Below are positions 9,196-17,432 of a DNA stretch of 64,000 nt, one piece after another. Below the pieces are notes generated by a model, which made no database searches, was not told the origin of the DNA, and worked only from the letters and a program-made list of their open reading frames with translations. The first letter of the stretch is position 1. Every line of letters starts with the position of its first letter. The position numbers and the translations under genes were made by a program. This DNA is from VXYL01 sp963422285 (GTDB lineage Bacteria > Pseudomonadota > Gammaproteobacteria > Pseudomonadales > Azotimanducaceae): contig CAXXJO010000002.1 in assembly GCA_963422285.2 (NCBI GenBank), positions 248,001-312,000 on the forward strand. Reading direction: 5' to 3'.

Positions 9196-10149
9196 ATGTC
9201 TGCGATCAACTCCGTCACCGGCCCCATAAGCCCCGACGACCTGGGCTTCACCCTCATGCACGAGCACGTCATGGTGAGCGCACCCGGCATGTACCGCAGC
9301 TACCCGGGCCTGATGGGGCCGAACCGCGAGCAACGCGCCATCGAATGCCTGAAGAAGGCCAAAGCGGGCGGCATCGATACGATAGTAGACGCCACCACCT
9401 TCGACCTCGGGCGCGATCCGGATCTGCTGCACACGGTGTCCGAAGCCTCCGGCGTCAATATCGTCAACGTCACCGGCTGGTGGCTGGACGTGCCGCGCTT
9501 CATCCGCAACGTGTCGCCGAATCAAATGGCTCGGGAGTTCGTACGCGACCTCGAAGAGGGCTTTCGCGGCACGGACATCAAGGCCGGTGTGCTAAAGTGC
9601 GCGGCGGACTTCCAGGGCGTGGTGCCGGATCTCGAAATCATGACCCGGGCAGCAGCCCGCGCCCACAACAAAACCGGCGTACCCATCATGGTGCATTCCT
9701 ATCCCTCCGGGCAGGTGGCGAGACGGCAGCTCGCCATCTTCAAGGAGGAAGGCGTCGATCTCGAACGGGTCAAGATCGACCACTCCAACGACACCACTGA
9801 TACCGAGTACCTGAAGTGGGTACTGGACCAAGGCTGCTTCCTCGGCATGGATCGCTATCCTGGCCACTTGGTCAGCCCGCACATGCGCACGGTGACCTTG
9901 AAGACGCTGATCGACGACGGCTACGCCGATCGCCTGTGCCCGAGCCACGATTGCATCTGCCTGCACATCCACAACGAGCGCGCCGACGGCGCCTTGCCGG
10001 ACGAGCACGACTTCACCTTGCGCAACCCGGACCAGTACCTCTACATGCATCGCCACGTCATCCCGGACCTCAAATCCATGGGCGTCACCGACAACACCAT
10101 CGATACGTTGTTCATCGACAACCCTCGGCGCTTCTTCGTCGGCGTCTGA
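9196..10149 (+). CDS. Phosphotriesterase (PTE) family metal-dependent hydrolase
   Basis: A 317-residue amidohydrolase-superfamily protein; relatives hydrolyse lactones, phosphotriesters or related esters with a binuclear metal centre. The metal ligands are visible: HEH at residues 22-24, the bridging lysine in GVLKCA (Lys134), His167 in VHSYPSG, His196 in KIDHSND and Asp252 in PSHDC. The length is normal and there is no signal peptide, so it is cytosolic. The lipoprotein gene at 10158 begins only eight bases after the stop, suggesting co-transcription. No strong ribosome site precedes the ATG. Native substrates of most family members are unknown; lactonase activity is the usual guess. Confidence 0.85.
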   Translation: MSAINSVTGPISPDDLGFTLMHEHVMVSAPGMYRSYPGLMGPNREQRAIECLKKAKAGGIDTIVDATTFDLGRDPDLLHTVSEASGVNIVNVTGWWLDVPRFIRNVSPNQMAREFVRDLEEGFRGTDIKAGVLKCAADFQGVVPDLEIMTRAAARAHNKTGVPIMVHSYPSGQVARRQLAIFKEEGVDLERVKIDHSNDTTDTEYLKWVLDQGCFLGMDRYPGHLVSPHMRTVTLKTLIDDGYADRLCPSHDCICLHIHNERADGALPDEHDFTLRNPDQYLYMHRHVIPDLKSMGVTDNTIDTLFIDNPRRFFVGV

Positions 10150-10157
10150 GCCGTGCC

Positions 10158-11579
10158 ATGCGGTCCCTCGCCGTCATCGCCCTAGTTGGCGTCGCGGCAT
10201 GCGGCGGCGGCGGGGGCGGCTCGGACCAAACGCCGACGCCACCATCAGCGGTCAACAACCGCCCGACCATCGCAGCGATCACAGATGCAACCCTCAGCGT
10301 CGGAGAAACGCTAACGCTGAGGGTGTCCATCTCGGATGCCGATTTCGCAGACGCCCACACTCTGACGGCGAATTCCGAGGATGCCTGCGTTGCGCCAGTG
10401 ACGGCTGCCGGCACCACATTGTCCATTTCCGCTCTGGTGGTCGGCGCGACGACCATCACGGTTACCGCCATCGACGACAGCGGTGCGGACAACGCACAGT
10501 CTCCGGCAGTAACGTTCAACGTTGCCGTAAAGCCGGTTGATCAGCAGGACTGGGCGCTGCCGCGCACGGCGCCGGTGGATGTCGATATCGAAACCTGTCC
10601 CGTGGGCGCCGTCCTGGACCACATCTTCGCGGACCGCAGCGTACAGGCGGCCTTGCTGCTTCGGGACGGCCAAGTGATCGGCGAACGCTATGCCGAAGGC
10701 TACGGCCGCGACGATCCGGGCACCAGCTGGTCCGTCGCCAAGAGCTTCTACAGCGCCGCCATTGGCATCGCCATCGACGAGGGCGCCATCGCCGCTCTCG
10801 AGCAGAAGGCCAGCGACTTTCTCACCGAGTGGATCGGCACGGCGAAGGAGGACATCACCATCCGCCACTTGCTGGAAATGCGCGCCGGACTGCCGGACGA
10901 GGTGGCGGGCATGCTCTTGCAGGACAACCAGACCCAGTTCGCTCTGGAACGGGAACTGGTTCACGAACCGGGCACGACGTTTCTCTATTCCAACACCACC
11001 TCCCAGCTCTTCGAGCCGCTGATTCTGCGCAGCACCGGCACGACTGCCCACCAGTGGCTGACCGAGAAGGTGCTGCGGCCGATCGGCATCGACACCGCCG
11101 CCATCGGACTGTGGCTCGATGCCAGCGGCGAAAACCCGCTCACCTTCTGCTGCATCGACATGCGGCCCGACGACTTCGCCCGCTTCGGCCTGCTGTATCT
11201 GAACGACGGCATGTGGAACGGCTTGCCTGTCGTCTCCGCGCCCTACGTGGCCGAAAGCCTCGTGCCCCAAAGCGCGTTCTACGGATTGCAGTGGTGGGTG
11301 CTGAACGAAAACTTCTTCGGCGCTGCCGTGCCGATCGACGTACCCGCCGCCATCGGACTGGATGGCCAGCGCATCTACCTATGGCGGGAAGAGAACATCG
11401 CGCTGGTGGTGCTGACGAAGTACCAGCACTTCGCCAGCCAAGGCTACATATGGAGCCTGAGCAACTGGCCGAACACCTGCACGGCGCGAAACTCCTGCCC
11501 CGATTCGTCCGGCGGCCCGGTGCCTTCTTACGACGAGCGGGCTTTGATCGAGCGATTGGCGCAACTTCGGGGCGGCTAG
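10158..11579 (+). CDS. Beta-lactamase-fold serine hydrolase, predicted lipoprotein with N-terminal Ig/cadherin-like domain
   Basis: A 473-residue exported protein. The N-terminus is hydrophobic and ends in a lipobox (GVAAC, Cys15) followed by a glycine run, so it should be lipid-anchored outside the cytoplasm. Residues about 35-125 look like a cadherin/Ig-like domain (NRPTIAAITDATLSVGETL, then ISDAD), resembling the NRPP module in the large subtilase at 17892-24056. The rest is a class C beta-lactamase/penicillin-binding-protein-like hydrolase with SVAK (Ser192, Lys195) and YSN (Tyr277). Relatives include esterases, peptidases and 6-aminohexanoate-dimer hydrolases. The start is the ATG at 10158, eight bases after the PTE-like gene; a longer frame upstream is only open in the wrong context. 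Confidence 0.8.
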   Translation: MRSLAVIALVGVAACGGGGGGSDQTPTPPSAVNNRPTIAAITDATLSVGETLTLRVSISDADFADAHTLTANSEDACVAPVTAAGTTLSISALVVGATTITVTAIDDSGADNAQSPAVTFNVAVKPVDQQDWALPRTAPVDVDIETCPVGAVLDHIFADRSVQAALLLRDGQVIGERYAEGYGRDDPGTSWSVAKSFYSAAIGIAIDEGAIAALEQKASDFLTEWIGTAKEDITIRHLLEMRAGLPDEVAGMLLQDNQTQFALERELVHEPGTTFLYSNTTSQLFEPLILRSTGTTAHQWLTEKVLRPIGIDTAAIGLWLDASGENPLTFCCIDMRPDDFARFGLLYLNDGMWNGLPVVSAPYVAESLVPQSAFYGLQWWVLNENFFGAAVPIDVPAAIGLDGQRIYLWREENIALVVLTKYQHFASQGYIWSLSNWPNTCTARNSCPDSSGGPVPSYDERALIERLAQLRGG

Positions 11580-11611
11580 TTCCCAAACTCTCCTTCGCCA
11601 GCCAGTGGTCG

Positions 11612-12331
11612 CTAGGCCGGCGTATGCTGCTGCAAGAAGCCCACGACGGTGTCTACCGTACCGTCGCGCACCGGGTCTTTCCACTGCTCCACCAGCGTCG
11701 CCCGAGGAGCCAAGCTGGCAATCTCCCGCGAGACGGCTTCCGGGTGGTACGGATCGCTGCCCATCAGCACCAACAGCGGCGTTTCGCAACGCACGACGAA
11801 ATCGCGCTCCACGTTGTAGAGGAAGTCCCCGCCGAACATGTTGCTGCGAAACTCACACCAATCCGCATCCGAAACCGACGGCATGGCTCCCTTGAGGCCG
11901 TCGGCCCACTGGTCGAACATGGCGAAGAAGAGTTCCTGGTTGTCTTCGCTGCCGATGGATTGCTGCAACACGGCCCCGGCCACCCGGCCCGGATCTCGTG
12001 CCATGACGCCGAAGCAGTACGGGCCGCCGATGCAGCCGCCCAGGAGATGGGTCTTCTCGATGTCGAGGTAGTCGAGCAGCGCGATATGGTCGTCGGTATA
12101 GGTATGCCAGCCGTCGGCGGCAGTCACTGGCGCGCGGGACTGGCCGGCGTTGCGCTGATCCATGGCGATCACCTGGAAGTGCGGCGACAACGCTTTGATG
12201 GGATCCCACTCCGAACCGCGCCAGAACGCAATGGCGGAGCGCATGCCGCCTGGGGCGAACAGCAGGATGGGAAATCCCTCGCCGTGGACTTCGTAGTAGA
12301 GACTGATCTCGCCACGCTTGAAAACCGCCAT
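11612..12331 (-). CDS. Alpha/beta hydrolase with Cys at the nucleophile position
   Basis: A 239-residue alpha/beta-hydrolase-fold protein. Seen: FAPGG oxyanion loop near residues 26-29, VIAMDQRNAGQS, and a nucleophile elbow reading GGCIGG with Cys100 where most relatives have Ser. Dienelactone hydrolase also uses Cys, but the overall pattern is closer to the general alpha/beta hydrolase_1 group, so the reaction is open. The ATG at 12331 follows AGGAG by eight bases; a longer upstream frame was rejected. It converges on the lipoprotein gene with 32 bp between the two stop codons. No export signal is seen. Confidence 0.8.
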   Translation of the reverse strand: MAVFKRGEISLYYEVHGEGFPILLFAPGGMRSAIAFWRGSEWDPIKALSPHFQVIAMDQRNAGQSRAPVTAADGWHTYTDDHIALLDYLDIEKTHLLGGCIGGPYCFGVMARDPGRVAGAVLQQSIGSEDNQELFFAMFDQWADGLKGAMPSVSDADWCEFRSNMFGGDFLYNVERDFVVRCETPLLVLMGSDPYHPEAVSREIASLAPRATLVEQWKDPVRDGTVDTVVGFLQQHTPA

Positions 12332-12412
12332 GTTCGCAAGCTCCTGAACGACCTGATGGCGCGACACAATATTGCGTCGGCTGTTCAGGCGCAAGGGGCC
12401 AAAGCTCTGCCT

Positions 12413-13629
12413 TCATCGCCATAGGCGCGCGAAAGGCAGCGCCGATGCGTGTCGACCAAGAGGCCACTCCGCTTCTCCCGGGTGGACGACATAGCCGGGC
12501 CGTGCCCGGGCGCCGACCGCCTTGCGAAAGCCGGCGATGCCAGCCGCCATGCTCGGACGCGGCGTAGCGGAGAGCTTGGCTTCGACGGGCACCAGCTCGG
12601 TACCGTGCTCGACGACGAAGTCCACCTTTTCGCCAGCGGCTGTGCGCCAGAAGTGGATGCGCGGCTCTTCGCCTCGGTGCCACAGGGTTCGGGCCACTTC
12701 CGCGAGTACGGCGGTTTCGAACAATGCGCCGCCAAGCGGCCCGAGCGCAGCCTGGTCAGGAAGCACAGCGTGCCGGTATCCGCGAAGTACACTTTCGGCG
12801 TCTTTACAAGACGTTTGCCGACGTTGGCGAAATAGGGACGCACGACGACCACCTGGAAACTCGCCTCCAAGGCCGACAGCCACGCCTTGGCGGTGTTGAC
12901 GACGATGCCGAGATCTCGAGACAAGTCGCTCAGGTTCAACAGTTGACCGCTGTGCGCCGCCAGCGCTCGCAGGAAGTCCTGGAACTGCGTCAGATCGCCC
13001 ACCTGCCGCAGCGTACGCACATCTCGCTCCAGATAAGTCTGCATGTAGCTGCGATGCCACAGCGCCGTGTCCCGCTTGGGGTCCAGCGCGATCTCCGGGT
13101 AGCCGCCGCGCACGATCCGTCGTCACAAGGCATCCTGGCCCATTGGATCTTCTCTGCGCCGGCTGACGATCTCCCAAGGAAGCCGCCTCGTCGCCCACCC
13201 GTCGAGTTCCCGCTGGGTCATCGGCAGCAAGCGCAGCACCGCGGCGTGGCCGGCCAGGGTTTCGGCGATCTGCGCCATCAGCAGCAGGTTCTGCGAACCG
13301 GACAGCAGATACTGTCCCGGCACATGGCGGCGCTGGTCGATCCGCTCCTTGATGTAGGGCAGGATGTTCGGCGCGTTCTGCACCTCGTCGAGAATCGCTG
13401 GTGGTCGGAACTGCTCCAACAGCCCCCGCGGATTCGCGGCGAACGCTGCCCGAAGATCCGGCGCATCCAGCAAGACGTAGCGAAATATCGGAAACAGCTT
13501 GCGCAGCAGCGTCGTCTTGCCGGATTGACGAGGGCCGGCAACCACCGCCACCGGGAACTCGCGCATGGCGCGGCGGACTGCCGGCCCGAGGGAGCGGCTG
13601 ACGAACGAAGAGGCCGATCTGTTCTTCAT
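12413..13629 (-). pseudogene. ATPase of the AAA_14/DUF4143 family, interrupted by a stop and a frameshift
   Basis: The N-terminal half has Walker A GPRQSGKT at about residues 32-39, LLDAPDL, and the Walker B region PPAILDEVQNAPN. It is interrupted by an in-frame TGA at 13123-13125, after which the same frame continues directly with RIVRGGYPEIALDPKRD. A second lesion near 12740 shifts the frame; the DUF4143 end then continues as LFETAVLAEVARTLW, EPRIHFWRT and GEKVDFVVEHGTELVPVEAK. The last part is the usual PD-(D/E)XK-like tail of this family. An earlier ATG at 13656 is possible but would start inside the inverted repeat described at 13632-13664. The family is widespread and poorly understood. 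It is presumably dead here. Confidence 0.75.
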
Positions 13630-13631
13630 GC

Positions 13632-13664
13632 ATGCAATTTTGCATTCCAAGTACAAAATTGCAT
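13632..13664. promoter_or_regulatory. Perfect 11-bp inverted repeat at the start of the DUF4143 ATPase gene
   Basis: ATGCAATTTTG at 13632-13642 is matched exactly by CAAAATTGCAT at 13654-13664, with an 11-base spacer. It is conspicuously AT-rich in GC-rich surroundings and sits immediately upstream of the ATG at 13629 of the ATPase gene, and four bases from the stop of the thiolase-family gene. A protein-binding operator, perhaps for autoregulation, is the simplest reading. It lacks the GC stem and T tract of a terminator. Confidence 0.6.
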
Positions 13665-13668
13665 AGCG

Positions 13669-15141
13669 TCAGTCCGCAACCGCCAGCGCGTCGCCGCGAA
13701 TGCGCACCCGGCGACCGCAGAACTCCTCGCGCACCATGCTGGCTACCAAGTCGGCGTCCTCGGTGTTGACCCAAGTTCGCGCTCCGGCAGGAGTCAGGCA
13801 GGAGACGTGGCCGATGCGCGGCCGGTCGTTGTCGTACATCACGGTATAGGACTCGATGGTCGCCTCGCCGTCGTAGGCGGGCAGGCACTGGCGACATGGC
13901 AGAGCGGCGATGTCGTCCTTCACGTCGTCGCGCCGGAAGTCGCGCACGGGCGGCATGCCGGAATAGACGCCGTGGGCGTGCTTGTAGAGGTTGCCGCCGT
14001 TGGCGGTCACCAGGGCGTGGCCCTGGGGCTTCTCGCGCAGCAGTTCCACCGAGCGGGCGATGCTGTGCATGACGTAGTTGTTGAGCGGGCCGCCGCCGAA
14101 CGTGAGGCCGCCGGTGACGGTGAGAGGCCGGCGCTCGTCAAGGCCCAGTTCCGCCGCTGCCACCTGCACTGCCGAGGGAAAGCAGCTGTAGAGATCCACG
14201 AAGTCCAGATCCGCCGCTTCGATGCCCGCCAGTTCGAGGGCGCGATTGCCGGTGATGCGGATGCCCGGCGAGCTATGGAAGTTGTCGCGCACGGAGGCGG
14301 AGAAGTGGTCGTAGCCTTCGACGCCGGAGACCGGGTAGACGATCTTTTCCTCGGCGATGCCAAGCCGTTTCGCCTTCTCCCAGGAACATGCGACCAGCGC
14401 CGCCGCCATGTCCACCGACAGGTTGGCGTTCATGAACTTGGTGTAGGGCAAGCTGATCTGGCGGTTCTGCCGGGACGGCGTGCGGATCTCATCAGCGCTC
14501 ATGTCGCGCCGCACCCAAGCGTTGGGGTTGTCCTGGGCGACATCGTTGAAGCGGGACCACAGTTCGGAGACGCGCACCAGATGCTCGTTGAGGCTCTCGC
14601 CGCGCTGGTGGCGGATGGCGTTGTCGTACATAGGATAGACCTGGATGGCGCGGCTGATCCCCTTGGCGCGTTCGTACTCGTGATGCTCGGGCCGCTGTTC
14701 GGCGCCGAATACCGCGTCGGGCCGTCCGAGGGCCTTGCGCTGGGGCAGGGTCGCCCCCGCACGTCGCGCCTTGCCCGAACTATTGCCGTTCTCGGCGCCG
14801 GCGATCAGCACCAAGTCGAACTTGCCGGCGAGAATCTCCTCGGCCGTATGGTTCATCAGGGCTTGGTTCTGATTGCCGCCGATCAGCGTACCGACGGTCT
14901 GCGCGCTGGGTGCGCCGATCCTCTCGGCGATGGCCTTGGCCGGATTTTGGTAGCTCCACATGCCGCGCACCACGCGCACGGACCGGGTCTGGTCGATGCC
15001 CTTGCCGATGCCGGCGTCTTCGACGGCTCGATCCACGGCGCGGAACATCATCTCCAGCGGCTCGATGGCTTGGTCGAGAGAGTCGATGCGGTTGAGGAAC
15101 TGGCCGACGCCGACGATGACCGGGGTTCTGGGATTCGGCAT
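13669..15141 (-). CDS. Thiolase-family protein (acetyl-CoA acetyltransferase-like)
   Basis: A 490-residue member of the thiolase superfamily, probably of the acetyl-CoA acetyltransferase/SCP-x-like branch often annotated in fatty acid or sterol degradation clusters. Seen: TPVIVGVGQF at the start, LIAGAENGNS where the nucleophilic-cysteine region lies in other thiolases (no typical Cys is evident), DFVDLYSCFPSAVQ and GGLTFGGGPLNNYVMHSIA near residue 340-360. The C-terminal part with CRQCLPAYDGEATIESYTV is an OB-fold-like extension common in this branch. The absence of a clear catalytic Cys makes true thiolase activity uncertain. A decayed internal copy lies at 7228-7597. ATPase copy B ends 227 bp upstream on the same strand. 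Confidence 0.8.
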   Translation of the reverse strand: MPNPRTPVIVGVGQFLNRIDSLDQAIEPLEMMFRAVDRAVEDAGIGKGIDQTRSVRVVRGMWSYQNPAKAIAERIGAPSAQTVGTLIGGNQNQALMNHTAEEILAGKFDLVLIAGAENGNSSGKARRAGATLPQRKALGRPDAVFGAEQRPEHHEYERAKGISRAIQVYPMYDNAIRHQRGESLNEHLVRVSELWSRFNDVAQDNPNAWVRRDMSADEIRTPSRQNRQISLPYTKFMNANLSVDMAAALVACSWEKAKRLGIAEEKIVYPVSGVEGYDHFSASVRDNFHSSPGIRITGNRALELAGIEAADLDFVDLYSCFPSAVQVAAAELGLDERRPLTVTGGLTFGGGPLNNYVMHSIARSVELLREKPQGHALVTANGGNLYKHAHGVYSGMPPVRDFRRDDVKDDIAALPCRQCLPAYDGEATIESYTVMYDNDRPRIGHVSCLTPAGARTWVNTEDADLVASMVREEFCGRRVRIRGDALAVAD

Positions 15142-15367
15142 GAGCGATGATCCGAGGCGGAGAGTCCAAGCATGCCATGTTCGCTTCCGGGATTTCAGGC
15201 CGTATGCGGCGACGGCCCGAGCCGGAGTTCGGCAGGTGCGTTCGCGGCCCGCCCATCGGAAGCAGGCTCGAATCGTCTTTCTCAGCAGTCGCGTCGACGA
15301 GGCGCTGATTCCATCTCCGCGACTAGGCTGGAAGCTGCCTGCTTCCAGGAAGCAGGCAGGGCGGAAG

Positions 15368-16498
15368 TTACGACGCTGAACTCGGCGCGTAGCTGCGCAT
15401 GTAGTCCATCAGGCTGGGAATGCCCGCCTCCCAGGTCGGCACGGCGTCGGGCCGCCAGACGTAGCCGAGGTTCCCCAGGGTCTCCATCGCCGCCCTTGCC
15501 CGTTTCGAACCGCTCCGTCCGTCCAGGCCCCGCCGCACCGCGGCGGCCAGCTGGGCATCGTCCAGCCGTTCTTCATTCTCGAACGCCTCCGCCACCGCCC
15601 GCGCCGCCGGCAGCAGGCGCTGCCTCCTCAGTTCCTCGTAGCGTTCCAGGTAGTAGCTGTTCTTCTCCCGATCGAAGTCGGCTTGAGCGGCCTGCACCAT
15701 CGACCAGGACACGCGCCGATCCCCAGCGCAGATGCGCCGCCACAGCGCATCGCCCCAGAGCTGCACGAAGTACGGATAGCCGTGGCTGGCGGCCACCACA
15801 TGCGCCAGCGCGTCGTCGTCGATGGCCACGTTCTCGCCGGCCAGGGGCTCGCGCAGGGCCGCCTCGGCGGCCGAGACGGCCAAGCGGCCGACGGGCAGCA
15901 GCGCCGCCCGGCTCCAGAACGAGGCGCCCATGGCGCTCAGGCGGGATTTCAGATCCGGGGTGCCGGCGAGCGCCAGCAGGAACGGCTGCTCCCGGCCGAT
16001 GATCTGGCTGGCGTTCAGCAGCGCATGGCCCACCTGTTTGTCCAGAGTATGCGCTTCGTCCAGCAACAGCAGCAGCGGCTTCTTCCTGGCGCGGGCGGCC
16101 AGCATCTCGTCCAGCGCCGGCAGCCGCCCCCCGAGTACCGACGGCCACCGGAGTTTGAAGCCGCGCACGGAGATTTCTCCCGGCAGCAGGCGTTGCCACC
16201 ATGCCGGAGCGGCCAAGCGCTCGGCGAGTTGCTCTTCGCTGCGAACCGCGGAGGGTGTCAGGCGGATGGCGTCGATATCGGCGCATCGGCGGACTTCCTG
16301 CTGCAACCACGCCAGCAGCGCCGTCTTGCCATTGCCGCGCGGCCCGTAGAGGATGATCTCGCGGGGTGGCGGGCGACCTTGTCGCAACTCGTCCAGGAAC
16401 TCACGACAGATGCGCTGCTCGCGCTCCCGCCCGGCCAGATACGGCGGCAGGCCGCCGGCACCCGGCCGAAACAGGCTGGATTCGCTGCTGGCGTTCAT
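15368..16498 (-). CDS. AAA-type ATPase with C-terminal winged-helix-like region, copy B
   Basis: A 376-residue intact paralogue of copies A (7679-8788) and C (24287-25426). Seen: LAGREREQRICREFLDEL, Walker A GPRGNGKT at residues 52-59, Walker B LLLLLDEAH near 140-148, sensor-like LAGTP, then an arginine-rich helical part and a C-terminal segment LGYVWRPDAVPTWEAGIP that looks like a winged helix. The layout recalls Orc/Cdc6- or STAND-like ATPases that bind DNA or a partner protein. The ATG at 16498 is chosen because CAGTGGCG just before it and the ATG are conserved in copy C; a frame extends 17 codons further. It lies 64 bp after a subtilase-module fragment on the same strand. Function unknown. 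Confidence 0.8.
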   Translation of the reverse strand: MNASSESSLFRPGAGGLPPYLAGREREQRICREFLDELRQGRPPPREIILYGPRGNGKTALLAWLQQEVRRCADIDAIRLTPSAVRSEEQLAERLAAPAWWQRLLPGEISVRGFKLRWPSVLGGRLPALDEMLAARARKKPLLLLLDEAHTLDKQVGHALLNASQIIGREQPFLLALAGTPDLKSRLSAMGASFWSRAALLPVGRLAVSAAEAALREPLAGENVAIDDDALAHVVAASHGYPYFVQLWGDALWRRICAGDRRVSWSMVQAAQADFDREKNSYYLERYEELRRQRLLPAARAVAEAFENEERLDDAQLAAAVRRGLDGRSGSKRARAAMETLGNLGYVWRPDAVPTWEAGIPSLMDYMRSYAPSSAS

Positions 16499-16562
16499 GC
16501 CGCCACTGTATGCGTCGGCGGCGACCCCTGCAACGCCCCGCAGAGGCAATCGGGCCCGGCCC

Positions 16563-17432
16563 CTACTCCGTGACGATGTTGCTTACATACTTCCCGGTTT
16601 CGCCGTTGATGGCGATCTCGGCCACCAAGCGGTATTGGCCCGGATCTGCAGGTGCATGCGCACAGAGTTCGCTGGTGATCTGGGTATCCGCCAGGTCGGC
16701 CCGTGCGGCATCCGCGTCGGCGCGCTGCTGCCACTTCGAGGATTCGACGGTGTAGACGACGCCATCGATGCCGGTGTCGTCCAGGGCGATGCAGTTCCCG
16801 GAGGACAGCGGGCCGAAAGCGGCCTCGCCGGAACAAACTTTCAGCATGTGCAAGCGAACGCAGCCGTCCACATCCCGGTCGACAGGATCAGCTGGCAGCA
16901 GCAAGCGCCAACCATGTATTCCGCCACAATTCGAGGCGATGCCGCAATCTTCGGGGGACACCGTCAGGGCGAAGGTCTGCTTCGCGCCGAGGCCGCCGGG
17001 GTCGCGGGCGGTCGCGGTGATTTCGGTCTCGCCTGCCGCCGCCGGCGCAAGGATCAGGCTGCTGCCAGACACGCTCGCAGCGGCCACAGTCTCGTCGGCC
17101 GATTCCGCCTCGAAGGTCAGGGCGTCGCCGTCGGGATCCGAGAAATACGGCCCGACGCTCAGGGTTTCGGCGCGACCGCCGGCTGTCAGTGTTCGAGGCT
17201 CAATCGTTCGAACCTTCTCCGGCGGCCGATTCGCCGGTGGCGCGGGTTCGATGTCGGCGATAGTCCAGCTATCGTCGCTGTTGCGGCTGGCATCAATCCG
17301 CACGGCGGTCCCGCCCACCGCCAGTTGGATTTTGAGGCGTCTACCGGCGCATACGCTACCTACGCACCCGTATCCATCAGATCGAACTCTGAACGTCGCC
17401 GTCGCTGTCCTCGTCGATGTACGGCGAATCAT
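16563..17432 (-). CDS. Truncated, module-shuffled relative of the subtilase C-terminus
   Basis: An open frame of about 289 codons with three segments that match the end of the 2054-residue subtilase, but in rotated order. First a Cys-containing segment (FRVRS, GCVG, DASRN, SWTI), then a cadherin-like domain (NRPPEKV to TARDPGGLGAKQTF), then the module VRLHMLKVCSGEAAFGPLSS to GKYVSN. In the large protein the order is GKYVSN module, cadherin-like domain, Cys segment. No signal peptide or credible start is present; the first 55 bases are shared with the end of the small secreted-protein gene at 17377-17801. A recombination junction that cut off the 5' part of a once larger exported protein is the likely origin. 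Expression is doubtful. Confidence 0.55.
   Translation of the reverse strand: MIRRTSTRTATATFRVRSDGYGCVGSVCAGRRLKIQLAVGGTAVRIDASRNSDDSWTIADIEPAPPANRPPEKVRTIEPRTLTAGGRAETLSVGPYFSDPDGDALTFEAESADETVAAASVSGSSLILAPAAAGETEITATARDPGGLGAKQTFALTVSPEDCGIASNCGGIHGWRLLLPADPVDRDVDGCVRLHMLKVCSGEAAFGPLSSGNCIALDDTGIDGVVYTVESSKWQQRADADAARADLADTQITSELCAHAPADPGQYRLVAEIAINGETGKYVSNIVTE

Noticed and set aside
13123..13125. Stop-codon recoding (TGA, also TAA at 39271 and TAG at 46630)
   Set aside because: Three different stops each occur once, with no selenocysteine-type hairpin or Cys homology seen; mutation is simpler.
12724..15150. An 808-codon open frame on the plus strand
   Set aside because: It lies antisense to the DUF4143 ATPase and the thiolase-family gene, has no recognisable domain and is a by-product of high GC content.
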